Source: Colias croceus (Eukaryota > Arthropoda > Insecta > Lepidoptera > Pieridae). From it: a stretch of DNA of 64,000 bases. Where the stretch lies: positions 7,092,501-7,156,500 of the forward strand of contig NC_059553.1 of the NCBI RefSeq assembly GCF_905220415.1, read 5' to 3'. This document shows, piece by piece, positions 33,300 to 48,400 of this stretch. A program made the translations under genes and the position numbers. Every line of letters starts with the position of its first letter. Within the stretch, counting starts at the first letter, position 1. The notes under the pieces are model-generated. The model was not told where the DNA came from and searched no databases. It saw only the letters and a list, made by a program, of their open reading frames with translations.

Positions 33300-34912
33300 A
33301 TATTTTCAATTTATCTACATCTGTACATAATATAGGTATGTATTAAAAAAATAATATTAATTGGAGGGGGTTAAACAATAATAGACCACGAATAAAAAAA
33401 ATCTGTTTTTTTGTACTTTACGCTAATCTCCGGAACTACTGGACGGATTTGAATGAAAGTTTTTTTGTTATACAAAAAAAATTGATCTGACGGGCATTTT
33501 CTGTTAAATAATAATTAAAAAGAATTAAGACCTGGAACTTCTGATGTGGAACCTTAAAAGCCCAGCCACATTATAACCTGTTTTCCGCAGCTTCGCCTGC
33601 GTGGAAAAGAATAAAGATAAATTTTAATTTGTTCATGGTACAAACTTGCATCCCCTATTTTATAGCCTTTGGGGTAGAATTCATCAAAATCCTTTCTTAG
33701 TGGATGCCTAGTGCCTACGTCCTATCATCTACCTGCACGCCAAATTTCAACGCTTTAGCTAAAGTTGTTCAGTCTGATAGGCATTTTCTGTTGACTTCGA
33801 TTGAGAACATCTGATGTAGAATTCTAATGCTCCTGCCACACTATGCTCCTCGCGCTGCTCATTGCTCTGCTCATCTCGCTGCCGTTATTTGTCGCGACAT
33901 TGCCCTCTCTGCCCACACACTGCTCTACTCGCGAGTCGCGACGTTCCTCACTTGTCATTTGCCTTGGTGAGACAATTGCAATGGACGGTGGCAGCTACTA
34001 GATTATTACTTGCTCTGTGGTGGCAGTGTGCGCGCTATGCATTTTTAATATAGCTAATTATAATAATGTAGATTGTAGGTAGTAGGAGAAGTTCACGGAT
34101 AGGGAATCAACTAAAATTCAACGGTTGAGTTCTCACCGTATTTGCACATCTACTTCTAGGTCTTCACAGATGAAGATAGATGGATACGATCGATGTTATG
34201 TGCAATTATTGACCGCTGATCGATATTGTCGTAAAATATTGTAACGAATAACTACGCATACAACTAAATATTCAAATTCTACTGTGAGGCAGGGCTGCAG
34301 TTATAGAAACTACATAGGTAGATATTATATAATTTATCTTACAGAAAAGAGCCATATATATAATTTACGTGCTAAGAGAGACACTTTTATGGCACAAGGA
34401 TCAGAAATAAAACTGAAATGCTATTTTACCGGTAAGCTAAAGTTAAAAATTCATTTATGGGTCAACGTATACGCTTTTACAACAGAATTCCTCATTGTAT
34501 TAAAGAGTTTAGTAGTGCTAAATTTAAAACTTATTTAAAAAATGTATTAGTTCAGAGAGAGAAGATGAAAATCCATGGAGGGTTGTCGCGTAAGAACCAG
34601 AGGACAGTTCTTTGGCATATATTATGTAGTTACATATGACTATGTAAAATTTATATATATATGTGTTACAGGTAATTTAATTAAAATGCTCCAGTTTTTC
34701 ACCCTAAAGTTTACGCGAACGAAGTGGCGGGCATCAGCTAGTATTTACATAAGTTGTAAGGCGGAATGATCATTGATGGACAATTGTATTTTTGTATGTA
34801 ATGGACATACTCAAAAACTACTAGACCGATTTATAATATATACCTATCTATTCTTTCATCATTCGAAAGCTATCCCCAAGTATCATAGGGCTTTTTTTAA
34901 ATACATAATATA
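33300..34912. other. Intergenic region with dispersed repeat fragments
   Basis: No gene. Visible pieces include GGAACTACTGGACGGATTTG and CGCAGCTTCGCCTGCGTGGA (33430-33610), a CT-rich block (33840-33985), and an end with GCGGGCATCAGCTAGTA at about 34727-34743, a Helitron-type tail. The small open frames show no domain. Confidence 0.4.
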
Positions 34913-34914
34913 TA

Positions 34915-35308
34915 CAGGATGTCCCACTATTGGTATACTAAGCGCGAAAGGACTTGTAGTTTTGCATACACTGATCACGTAAAAAATACACAACAAAATT
35001 ATGTCAAAAATTTTTGCTAAATTTTTCCTGAAAATCCACGGTTCTTCTCTAGCTTCGCGCAACCGGCATATTATACCGCTTCTCTAAAGTGAGCATTTTG
35101 TCTATGAAAACAATCTTAAACGATAGCTCACGTGCTGGTGGCAAAGTTGGGCGGGTTGCTTGTTATAGGCGTACACATTGAGTTTTAAGAATAATTCATC
35201 TATTTGAAAAAAAAAATGCGTCAGAAATTTTATAAGTATTTTTTATGTACTCAGCGTATGCAAAAAAAACCTCCTTTGAGCTTAGTATAGCAACAGTGGG
35301 ACACCCTG
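34915..35308. mobile_element. MITE with CAGGATGTCCCAC ends and TA duplication
   Basis: The left end CAGGATGTCCCACTATTG matches the inverted right end CAACAGTGGGACACCCTG. TA lies on both sides. It is 394 bp without coding content. The ends resemble those of the 41455-43410 element (CAGGGTGTCCCA). Confidence 0.75.
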
Positions 35309-35310
35309 TA

Positions 35311-36452
35311 TAAAAAAACATGCTGGAAATATGGAGGAAAATAAAAGATGGTTTAATTCCGATTCTGTATTAAACTTTAAAACACACTCTCAACACAAAT
35401 AAATACACTACAAAAACTTATAGCGCTATATTTAACATAATCTATCTTAACACTGTGATTTGACAATACCCAGATGACTGCAAATCATGATCTCAAAGAA
35501 ATTTCATTAAATGCAAAAGGAATGTTTTTGAATACTGTAACGATCTAATTAGTGTCATGGATTATTCACTGTATAATTTAGATTTTTAGGGTTAGATAAG
35601 GGTGTAAATATTATTCTTAAGTCTTTTATACACAGTCAGCAATGTGTTTTGCAAGACACCGCACCTACATTTCCAAATAACAAATTTCGTTGTGGCTTTA
35701 CATCTAAATAATAAAAATCAAGAACAATTTGTGCCTTAGTTTGCTTAAGTTAGATATATGTATATATTTAAAAAAAACTTATTAATATGAAAAAAAAAAA
35801 CAATATGTGGAGTAATTTCAAATCAGAATAGGTTAATGAAACTAATAAATGTGGTGCTTTAATATTCACAACAAAATACTTGAATGATTCATAAAATTAA
35901 TATAACCAGTAAAATATTCATGTATATCATTATAATTTTAATTTGTAACCGAATGAATAATTTATTAAAATACGTTTCCTTATAAAGGTAGTGGTGCAGC
36001 ACCACACAAATTGAAATCAGCACAGAAACATAACTCATAGGGCTAAAACATTAACATAGAACAGTAAAATTGTGTCAACCTTCAAAATAATTTAAAATTT
36101 AATATCTTTAGCGGAAATTCATTTGTACATTAGAATACTAAGAATACTTTCGATTATACATAGAACAAAAATCAAAATACAAGAATACAATACAACACTT
36201 CATTATTACAAGGTTTACACCAAAAGATACAGATACCAAACTCGGCATTAGATTCACAACAAAAATAGATTCACTTAACATTCAACCAAATGGCATACAT
36301 ATTGTACCGATAATATAATCTATGTTACTTATTGCTTCCACTGCTCACTGTTTAAAACTATGATAAACTGAACGCCGGTTGACACAATCGCACTAAAGCA
36401 TTTCACAAAACATTCACAATGTCACTGAGATTCATCACGAGACGGCAATTCT
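35311..36452 (-). other. Probable 3' UTR and downstream sequence of TMEM214
   Basis: This AT-rich region lies after the TMEM214 stop on the - strand. It contains no recognised repeat and no coding signal. Its lower part may extend beyond the transcript. The polyadenylation site was not assigned. Confidence 0.4.
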
Positions 36453-39400
36453 TCAGGGAATCTTCGAGTAGATGTGCACCTGTTGCCTGAACCAGTGCAA
36501 GTAGTTGTTGACGTGCGACCGCGTCGCATTCAGCGCTAGCTGCGTCTTGTTCTGCAGGATCTCCGGGGCCCACTCGCCTCTGTAACAACATCATCCAATA
36601 AGAACAAACACAAAAAGAGCGTGTGTGCCGAGCACACGTGTCAGAAGTGAAATGTCTTTGGCAAGATTCAAAGACATAAAAATTACTCTATGACGTGACG
36701 GTATTACCATGAGGTGACCCTGAAATTTTACTCTCAACGTGCCTCAAGAAGTTTCACTAAAAAAATCAAAATAAATTATGTATTGAATTTAATACAAACT
36801 CTTAATTTTCAGTTAATTTCACATTATGTATCAAAACAGATGGAAAAAATTGAATAACATGAATTTGTATTTGTAATGAATAGACGGAAGTGGAGAAGAA
36901 TGGAAAAAAGAAAGAGAATGTGTGACAGGTCTGGTGGAAGAATATTCTATATCCTAGTTTCTTAATATAAAAATTATAAATATATATCTATCTTAAACAT
37001 GATCATTATAATATAACCTACATATTTTTAACATAGCATAGAAAAAAATAACAACTACAAAAACATCTAGCTAATAATTTGCAATAATTAACGTATCCAA
37101 GCATAAAAACGACTTGTTGTCCTTGAGAACAAGAAATATGCCAAAAAAAAGGTGGTACCCCAACATACTTACACAAAAACTTTCGTCGACAGATATTCAC
37201 CGGCAGCTTGGTAATAATCATTTGAATATTTCTTCACGGCGGAAAATCCATTGGCCGTATTAACTTGTATTGTTTCTATGACACCTGGTGCGTATTGGTC
37301 GATGGTCGCTATCACAATTGGAGTTTTCTCTGCTACATAGTCCTTAATGTTGACATAGAGAACTCCGGTTTTCTTCACAGCTATAGTGAATAGGTCCTTC
37401 GATAGTTGTGAGTACGGTTTGGAGAATTCTACCACTTGGCCGTAGTAGATAGGAACATTGGTTTCCAACCAGAGGTAGCCCCTCGCCGAACTGGACAATG
37501 ATTTCTGCCACGCCCTTTGACTTTGTTCCAATAGGCCGAGGTCGTTTAATAATTGCCCAGTTGTGCTTTCTGAAATAAATAAAGACATTATAAATATACG
37601 AATTATTAACCTTGGGTTAAAAATTAAACTACGCGGATTTTCTTTGAAAACGCGGGCGAAGCCGCGGACTTGAACTTGTTTATTTTAAAAAGAACTGCAT
37701 CTAAAGTAGTGTCATAGGTTAATAATATCTAATCAGCCAAAGTTCTTTTCCTATACCATTTCTCTTATCAATGCACTATACTGCTTACAATGTTTGTAAA
37801 AATATAATAAGCAGCATTTTAAACTCATTTCAATGATTTATTATCATTATATGATGTGATATTTTATATAAGTGCAGGTTGACCTTTACACAGTAACATA
37901 ATATTATGTGCAATTAATATGCTTCTTTAATATACTTTCGAGAATATAGATCTAGTTGTATGAATATTAAATTAATATTATCAAAGAATTATAATATAGA
38001 TACAAGAAAAAAAAAATTAACTATTATAATATTATTATGCAAAAATCTATTACATTTATACATTTCCATGGCTGAATCACAGGACTGATTTTGATGGTAT
38101 TTAGATTGAAAATAGTTGAATACATGGAATATATTGTTTGGTAATAGACATATCCACAGATGAATCCACAGGGCAGAACAAGTATGATTATATGAATCAA
38201 TGATATTTATCTCATACTAATCTTATTTGAGCACATTGAGTAATAAAAAATGAAACAAAGATACATAGTAACGGGAATTTACCATCAACAAAGTGAAAAA
38301 TAAATGTTACTGGGCTCACATGTATCTAAATATAACAATGTTTGGTGAACTGTTAAAAAAAATCAATGTCAAAAATATGTACAAAAATACTTGTGAAGTT
38401 AATAAAAACAATAGACAAAGAGGAAAGATTTACTTTTTGTCTATTAAATACTGTATAATTCTGTACTAGCTGTGCCACGTGGTTTCACCCGCATTGCTCC
38501 GCTCCTGTTGGTCTTAGCGTCATATATACACTATAGCCTTCCTCGATAAATGAGCTATCAAACACCGAAAGAATTTATCAAATTGGACCAGTGGTTCCTG
38601 AGGTTAGCGCATTCAAACAAACAAACTCTTCAGCTTTATAATATTAGTATAGATTATAAAAACACTAATTTAACAAATTATGCATTACTTACTTGGGAAG
38701 TTGCCGCCAACTCTAGACACATCATACGAGATGATGCCAGCAATGCCTACCAGCAGGAAGAAGCTCGCCCACAGCCAAGGGAACCTTCTAGTGCTCGTCA
38801 TTCTGTCTAGAATATCCTGGAGACAATATTGTTTTATTTAATTATAGTAAGATAATACTTAATACTAATATTATAAATGCGAAAGTTTAAAGTTGATAAG
38901 TATTTGCGTGAAAGAGAAACAAACACACACATACACATCCATCCTCACAAACCTTCGCATTTATAATATTAGTAGGATAGGATATTCCATCTAATATATA
39001 AAAATCAATGCCACTTTTCGTTGTAATTCCATAACTCGAGAACGGCTGAACCGATTTCGATAATTCTTTTTTTATTATATTCCTTGAAGTACGAGGATGG
39101 TTCTTATGTAGAGAAAACGTAAACATGTACCACGGGCGAAGCCGGGGCGGACCGCTAGTTAGTGTATATAATTTAAAAATGAAAAATGGAAACTAGCTGT
39201 CCTTAATTTTCCATATATACCTACCTATATGCTATAAAAGTAAATATCCTTCACATACTAAATCTAGACAGAATTTGTTCTTTACAATATTAAAAAATTA
39301 ACTGTCTTACCACAAAAAACTTTAGACAGGCTTTAACTTTAAGTGCGGGTTCACTTTAATCTGGTTTTGTTGTATTTCACATACACAACTATTAAAGTGA

Positions 39401-42400
39401 CAGATCTCTATCCCGTCCGATTAGGGCCCTTCTGGCCTCCTCCACTCAAGAGACAGCTCAAGCCGAGGTTCGTGGTCCCCGTCAAGGGGGGACGCCCTTG
39501 TGCATGTCGCTACCAGGGTGAACCTTCAGTTCACCCCCGCGTCCGCGTTAAAATGTAGTAGCCCTTCTGGCTAACATTGAGAAACACCATACAAAAAAAA
39601 AAAAAAAAAAGACAGATCTCTGGTTTAAAGTTAGACTGTGTTTAAATTGTTTTGTGGTAAGACCATAACTTTCTGTCTATGTTGCATGTCTGTATTTTAT
39701 GTTATTTCACAATACAAATTTTACTAATTTCAAAAAAGGTATGCTAAATTTAAAGAATACATTTATTATTATTTAACAGACAAGAAAAAAAGGAACCTTG
39801 TTGTTTATGTGAGTTTAGAAGTATCTTAGAACTTGTGTTAATAATTATCATGTCACAAGTAGGTAAATCTATAGCTGTAGCAAGTATCTATGTTGTAAAC
39901 ACTATAATTACATTATTAATTTCCTCCTTGCGAATATCAATCAATTATTGTGTTTGCTTTTGCTCTAATTAAAACTTAAACTGCGTTAAACTCAGTTAAA
40001 ATTAATGTAATTTTGAGGTCTTTTATTCTTTTCTTTACTAATATGATATTTTTTTTTATTTTTAATATAATTGTTTAAAACTAAATTATGTAGTTTTAAT
40101 TCTTAAAAATAAAGTAATATATATTACGTAGTTTCGGGTTGTAATATTTATAGAGTACCTAGGACATATAACTTCATTTTTAAGTACTTTATTTATAAAC
40201 TGCGGTGGTACATAAAACAGCATTCTATAATAGGAATGTAAGGCTCCCGCAAAGTAAACGGATGTGCGTATTAAAGTTTACAGTTAAATACGGATGCCCA
40301 AACATTTCTACGCAATTAAGTAACTTGAAATTCTAGTATAATTTAGCCATAAACCACGTAGTTTTCTATAAACAACGCCCTTTGGAAATTTACTAAATGC
40401 TAACGCACGTTTAGAATTATTAAAATAAGGGATACTCACAGAACTTTATCGATTGAAAAAATATTTAAACACGTCTTGATATTATAATCGTAGTAGATAC
40501 GCCTCGTAATTGGTACCTAGTTTTCGAACAAAATTAAAATAATTGGAAAAGACGACACAGTCCCCCTCGAACTATTGTCACGTAACTGACAAGACATTGA
40601 CAGACGACAGTATGACCATGACAAAAAAAAAGTTGTTAGGTCCATAGACAACGTACTACGTAGTTTCATAAGCTGTGTTCATAAGTATTTATTCTGTCAC
40701 TTTGATTTTACAACGGAAAAATTATAAATATTTTCTATTGAAAAATACCAAATAAAGTAATAAAAGCTGAATTTTAACCACAATAAAAAGATTTAATAAA
40801 TTTCAACATTGATTGAGAAAGCACATGTAATGTTCACGAGATGATAGAATTCGAAATTGGAATGTAGGCATGTATGAAAAACCGGTTTTACTTCCATTAT
40901 AAAATGAAACCGGATAAATGGTTAATATTTAATTGATTGGCTGTAAATCGATTGGAAAGTTTGTGTGGATGGATGGATGTTTGTTACTCTTTCACGCAAA
41001 TACTAATGAACCGTTACAGTGAAATTTGTTATGTACCTAGGTAGCTGAAGACCTAAGACATAGGCTACTTTTTATCCCGGACATCTCACAGGAACGGGAA
41101 CTATGCGGGTTTTTCTATGAAAACGCGGTCAAAGCCGCCTGCGGAAATCTAGTATATTAATATAAATGTTGGTTGTTTTAAAATAAAATCATAAAGATCG
41201 CTTTTAGAATAGAGCTAGCGACATTTAAATCGAATGAATAAAAAAAACATATTGTATATAATATTCTAAATAAAATATGAGACTGTATGTACTTCACGAA
41301 AAATAAATATAAATGTGCGACATATAAAGAAAAATGGAAAATAATAAGATGTTCAGGCGTAATACAAGAAAAATTAATAATCAAATGAATTTATAAGCAA
41401 ACTAGCTTACCGCCCGCGGCTTCGCCCGCTTTATCTAAAACCTAATAAATTATACAGGGTGTCCCAAAAAGTAGTGATGAACGGAAGCTGGGAGGTAGAG
41501 GACCTAGAGGACTATCCGAATCACCCCCATGTATGTTATGCGATTTTTCGTATTTTCGGAGTTATGACGTTTTTTTCAATTTTTCACCTATCGCCGAGTA
41601 CGATGATATTTTCACTCATGGTGACGTCGATTATTGCGCTAGATGCTTAATTTTTTTTTGTGTGCTAAGCTGAAAGATAAGCCAATTCAGTATGGTAACA
41701 TTTTCTATCGTTAGATCTTCGAATGGAATAAAAAAAAGAATTAAATGCCAAGAAAGATAAAATTACCCAGTATGTTCACAACTTCAAGGGCCCATAAAAA
41801 AATAAAATCACATAAAAAAAGTTTTCCATTTGGCTTTTAAAAACTTGCTCTGTCTATCAGGTAGCTACCCTAAAAATTTCATTTTATTATTCAAAAGGCT
41901 TCAATCGAAAAATTGAAATCTAAATGTGGTAAGTGAAAAAATTTTATCAACATGATGATCATTATAACCAAATTAAAACCAATAAATAGGTGTTTAATTA
42001 CCAGAAATTTTTAAAATGACCCCGCTGTTGCTCAATGTAAGTCGACATCACCGTAAAAAGTTGTCTTTTAAATGTCTGAATGCCCTTTTATCATTTTTAA
42101 TGGTTTCTTCTGCTACTATGAATTTCCGGGTTATTTCGTCCAAATTGTGGCATTCTCTCAAGTAGCTGAGGTCTTTTTAGTATCCCCATTGAAATAAATC
42201 AATGGGATTTAGGTAGAGGGACCGTGAAGGCCAGGCTTTTAGGCAGGCGTCACCGGCGCATGCGCAGGCTGCAACGACCAATCCATCTTTCAGGGTATCT
42301 TTGCCCTTTAGCCTGGCCTCCACGGTTCCTGGACATAAACCTCATTTATTTTTTTTCGCGGGGATACTGCAAAGACGAGAGACTGCCACAATTTGGACGA

Positions 42401-45400
42401 AATAACCCGAAAATTCATAGTAGCAAAAGAAACTATTAAAAATGATAAAAGGGCATTCAGACATTTAAAAGACAACTTTTTACGGTGATGTCACACTTAC
42501 ATTAAGCAACAGCGGGGTCATTTTAAAAAATTCTGGTAATTAAACACCTTGTTATTGGTTTTAATTTGTTTTTATTAATCATCATGTTAATTCAATTTTT
42601 GCACTTACCACATTTAGATTGCAATTTTTCGATTGAAGCCTTCTGAATATTAAATTGAAATTTTCAGGGTAGTTACCTGATAGATAGAGCAAGTTTTTAA
42701 AAGCAAAACGGAAAACTTTTTTTATGTGATTTTATTTTTTTACGGGCCCTTGAAGTGGTGAACATACTGGGTAATTTTATCTTTCTTGGCATTTAATTCT
42801 TTTTTTTATTCCATTCAAAGATCTGACAGTGGAGCAGTGGTGGCTCAGTGGTGAGACCTCGGACTTCGAATCGATAAGTCCGAGGTTCGAGACCAGGCGA
42901 GCGCGCAGGAAATAAATTGATTTTTCAATTTATCTGCGCATGTTGTAACATCACCACTGCTCGAACGGTGAAGGAAAACATCGTGAGGAAACCGACATGT
43001 CGAAGAATTAAAAAGTTCGACGACATGTGTCATCCGCCAACACGCACTTGGCCAGCGTGGTGGATTATGGCCTGTACCCTCATAGGAGGCCCGTGTCCCA
43101 GCAGTGGGAACGTATAATATGGGCTGATGATGATGATGATGATTCAAAGGTCTGACGATAGTAAATGTTACCATACTGAATTGGCCTATCTTTCAGCTTA
43201 GCACACAAAAAAAATCAAGCATCTAGCGCAATAATTGACGTTACCATGAGTGAAAATATCATCGTACTCGGCGATAGGTGAAAAATTTAAAAAAACGTCA
43301 TAACTCCGAAAATATGAAAAATCGCATAACATACATGGGGGTGATTCGGATAGCCCTTTAGGCCCTCTACCTCCCAGCTTCCGTTCATCACTACTTTTTG
43401 GGACACCCTGTATACTAAAACCTTCCTCTTGAATCACTCTATCTATTAAAAAAACCGCATCAAAATCCGTTGCGTAGTTTTAAAGATTTAAGCATACAAA
43501 GGGACGTAGGGACATAGGGACAGAGAAAGCGACTTTGTTTTATACTATGTAGTGATATAGCAAAATTTACATAACAAAACAATTATGTAGTGTCATGCAA
43601 TATTTTGTTGATATTTGAATTAAAAAGAAAATACCTATTATTTCAAAAGAAGCCACGTGTCTTTGAGATAGAGATAAAATATTGTTAACGCCTAATATCT
43701 AAATAATAATTAACACAGTTTAAAAACTAAAAGCTTCACGAAATTGTTGTATTGTCACGGATCCTTGAGGTTTGATAAGTTTGAATTAAATCTGTCCATT
43801 TGTAGTTCGGCAAAATCAAGTCTAGACTCTAGAGAAGTCAGTTACATATAAACATAGGTGAAGCTGATAAAAGTCTGTTAATAATTGAAGATTATGCTCC
43901 TCAACTACTACTCTAATTTCGCGTTATATTCTATTTAAGAACTGGAACCTCAAAAGAAAAAAATTGTTCGGAGCCCTCGATGTGCGAGTCCGGCTCGCAC
44001 TTGGCCGGTTTTTTAAATTAATTCCATTTCGCTAAATTCGTCATGTAAATTAGGCTTTATCTACTTCATAGTTCATGCATATGTATATTATATAGTTCTT
44101 AATTTTTATAGTTCAAAGTGGTTGTAGCATTAAAAATGTCACATACCTATTTATTTTGTTTTAGAAAGAGAAACGAGAACATTTTTTATATTCGTCGGAA
44201 TAATATTCTAGAATATGAAATATATTAGAATATGATAGTACAATTGTTCAAATATGACATTTAATTTCCTTATTTATCCAATAATTTGTTTATTATTATT
44301 TTAGATAATAGAAACTGGTTGATTTAAGATTTTTCACGCAAAGAAGTTAAGATAATACGACAACGCTCTAGAAAACAAAACAATGTTTTGAAGTGGAACT
44401 TCTTTATGCGCGATGAGAGAAAAACTTCAAGGTCGCGTCTTGGCAATAACGTGACGTCATGGCGACAATTTTGCGAAAGAAGTTTCACTTCAGACACCTG
44501 TGCTCGGCACACACGCCATTTTTGGTTATACATTAGATAACATACCTGGCAGATTTTATTCGCCTTTGCAACAGTTTCATCCTTCTTCTTACCCTTCAAG
44601 GTCTCCCCGCACACTTCCTTGAACTGAGTAATTGTAATTTTCAAAGACTTTTTCTTCAGTCTTCGGCTAACTTCTTCCCAGTTGGTGTCTAAAAATTAAG
44701 AGATATTAAATTGTTTAAGAAAAAAAGAAGAGCTTAATATAAATTTTTATTTTTGTTAACAGTTAAGTATTTTTTGATAAGATTTTCCTTACGTTGCACA
44801 TTTTTATGCCTGCCTTCCTTAGACGAACAACATCTCTCCATTTACAATCGACACATAACTTCAACTAAACTTACGATAATATGAACTTACCGATATATTC
44901 AATCAACGTGGCACTTTGCTTACTGCATCTGTTGAACAGCTGTCTCCAGGTGGCATTGCAGGAGTCGTCCATAGCCAGACAGTCCACGAGACTCTCAATA
45001 ATAACTTTATTATATGGATCTAATGTGGGACCACTGAGGTATTGGTTTGGCAACTTCTTCATCAGCTGGTTGAATGTCACTTGCAGTTTGTTGCCGCTTT
45101 TACTGAAGTATATATCCTGAAATATTGGTGAACTTTAGTTGTATGGTATATGAATAATGCATATAGGAGAAAAGCAGCATGCATTATAATTCCTTATTTT
45201 ACTAGCTTTCCGTGCTACCCGCTATAAATAAATTATATATCAAACATAATTATCGAGAAAGGCTATAGGCCTATATCATCGCTCTAAGACCTCTATTCTT
45301 ATTTTACCTCAAAATTGGTAAAGTAAATGCTGATAGCCAGCGCCAATCGTATGATAATTGATAACCATTCTATGATACATAATATTTAATTTTAGCTATA

Positions 45401-48400
45401 CCACATTTCCAAACATAGGTACGTTATATTTAGTATGTATATGTATATGTACTGCCGAAGCGAGTACTTACCTTATATTTAACTAATTGTTTGATAAGGT
45501 CACTTGACAGTTCCTTGGACATACTATTCTTCTTGCCATTGATCGTGTCGAACATCGCCAAAAGCTGGTCCTGACTGACTTTCGTGTTATCCATCCTTGC
45601 GTGCCTGTCTAGATGCTTCGATAGATAGCCAATTATGTACTTTGAGTAATTTTTCAGTTCGACTATAGGGAGGAATATTTCTTGCCAGGCTGTAAAGAAA
45701 GGAAAACAAATAAAGACCCGGCTTTTACCGGTTATAGTTTCTAAGTGTAGTTTAAATCAAATGGTAGCAGGATAAAAATAGCTTAAAAGTTATTATTATG
45801 TACCTATCTACTACGCGTTTATAGCTTTCTTTGAGGAAATCTCCTGGTACTTTGGATACCTTTGGATACGAGGATAATTAATATACTAATTTTAATGGTT
45901 TAATTGCATTAAAATTAGTATATAATTATCCTCGTATTATTTTACTAATACGATATAAATCCTCTAAAGTCTAAATAAACATACTACCTACATTGAGTTG
46001 AAAAAGAAGCGCCTGTGATGTAAGTAACATTGTGGCTATTTTCATAAATTTATGGAATTGTTTTTCGCTTAAAAAATCAATTTAGATGAAATGATCTTTG
46101 TAACAAAAACAAAACAGGTTACAATAAAATTTACATAGTTACACTAGGTACGTTATTTTTCATAGATAGAGCACTATCAATACGTAATTAATTACGAAAA
46201 TGACAAACACGTTTACCTACATTCTTTTAAATGGTAATAACTTAAAAACAATTGAGGTTTTTTAAATATTTACCTGCTTTAACGAAATTGAAACTATATT
46301 CGCCAATAAAATTATATAAAATATATGGCGATAGTTTGTCAGAACACACAAAGCACAAGTGAGAGGATCTGTTATCAGGAGCTTACCTTGTGAGGTGTCA
46401 AAATGATAACAGGTTATCAGAAATGAATGGGAGAGATTTAATACTCTTGTTTCTTTAAGAAAATAGATAAAGAATGAAACGAGTTATCATATTTTTGCGA
46501 CCATTTTACTTTACAAAAGCATTTACTGTACCTATTGGATACTTAAAATTATTTCGGTGTGAAAGTAGGTTTGAAAGTTTACAATAAAAATTAAAATAAA
46601 ATTTGAAAGCATGTTATATAATTTGTAACATTTTGGAGTAAGTATAAAATTATCAAGTACTGAACTACTTAAAGTATTTCATATCATTGAAATGAATTTT
46701 AATTTGGACAAAATTATATAATGAAAATGCATCTAGACATCATATATAATTAATTATAGAGGCTGCATGAAAGTCCAGCATGAAGTATGTTTTAAAAAGA
46801 AATACTGAAGGTAAAAAATTGAGGTTTAAAGTGTCTGTAATGCGACTGGTTAATTTTTATAATGACTAATGTCCGCATTTCAAAATACCATTCTATTATC
46901 ACATTTCAACCAGTAGTCCTAATTACTTTATTTTAATGACTTGAATTGTTACATTTACAGTTTTAAGTAATTAAGAAGCAATTATTATATAATTTATTAT
47001 CACTGTAGATGTTTAAGTATGTAGTTAACAAATTTCAATCAAAGAAGCTTTCAATTTTTCGGCACCTTTCTTTTGATAACTACATATGAAGATAATAGTT
47101 TAAACTATAATAAAATTTTTGAATTAACCCATTGAGCCCCAAGCGGCCCGATCGTTCCCAGAGACAATAGATTTTCTATTGTGACTGTGGTTCCGGGGCC
47201 TGAGTTATTAATTAAGTACTTGGTATAATTTTTCCTATGCTTCTGCATTTTGAACTTTATGTACTTAAACTAATGACAAATATGAATGTGAACTAAAACA
47301 ATATACATATAGATACAAGATTACTGATAACTAAAAATATTCATTGACAGTCCATTTACTAATGAAATAGTATTGACCATCTTAACATGTTGCATGATAG
47401 AACTGAACTGTACTTTACCTTTCATTCCCACTGAAAAATTATTGTAGCCACCCTGGCCCAAAGCCCAAAGTAACGAAAGACCAATTGGTGGGCGATTCTG
47501 ATAAGAGTTCCTGAGGCTTACACTCTTTGGTAGAGATGTCACACAGAATTCAGGGTTCTCTAGAGCTAACATCTGGAGAAGCAATCTGTGACCGTTCACA
47601 GACTGACCTAAAATAAATATTACAATGTCACATATTTTGGAAATTAGGTTGATATACAATATCAAAGTAATGAAGACCAGATCTTTTTAGTTAAGTAGTA
47701 GAAGAAATTTCAATAAGTTTCATTATTCAATATTTTTTTGGGTCAGGCATTATAATTCTCTATAGATTAATAAACAGCAGTGTTTTCTAATGATTGTGTA
47801 ATTGTTACACAACAATAATGTTACATTAACGAAATGATAAAATATACAAACCTCTACTCATGTCATTAGCAAGCGCTGTAAGTGTGACATCAAAGAATAA
47901 CTGAGTGTTTGCCTTTCCGGCGTCCCGTAGGACATTGTCAAGTGTCGCTTTTATGTCGATCGGTAACACATTCACAGGATATGTAGGGGGTTGGTGGGAA
48001 AAGGTGGGATCATCCACGTCTATGGGAATCTTAGAATTGAGGAAGCTTGCAAGCTCTTTCAACCAAACTAATGGTGCATTCGAAAATCTCACTTTATTTG
48101 TTGCTATTAGATTGGCTAGTTCAGTTGCATCAATCTGTGAAAAATTGTTGAAGATAAAAAATATAATTTGCACAAAATAATAATTATAGTGATTTCAAGA
48201 GAACCTGTTAACGTTATTGCAAATTATTAAGTTATATAATTTTCTATGTTATTATGTTTCATTTACCTGCAGACTTACTAAGAGCTACTAATCCAATTTT
48301 TGATAAAATACATAAAGATCGAAAGCAACTTTAAAATACATGACTATATCAGTCCTTATATGGTTTCTATTTGATCTTTACAAGGTTTCCAGATTATTTC

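Larger units (their letters stand above)
41401..43565 (-). mobile_element. Helitron-like element split by a fold-back element
   Basis: The parts 41401-41454 (ACTAGCTTACCGCCCGCGGC) and 43411-43565 (CCTTCCTCTTGAATCACTCT, AAAGCGACTTTGTTTTATAC) together correspond in order to the single fragment at 162-356 read in reverse. The interruption is the 41455-43410 element with TA flanks. Confidence 0.75.

Noticed and set aside
36403..36594. 63-codon frame on the - strand overlapping TMEM214 exon 10
   Set aside because: The correct phase after splicing exon 9 to exon 10 is a different frame that ends in YLHWFRQQVHIYSKIP, the expected TMEM214 C-terminus.
42845..43174. Open frames and a tRNA gene call in the SINE at 42828-43141
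   Set aside because: The tRNA-like head lacks a full cloverleaf by eye and is followed by a SINE body, a (TGA)n tail and a target duplication.
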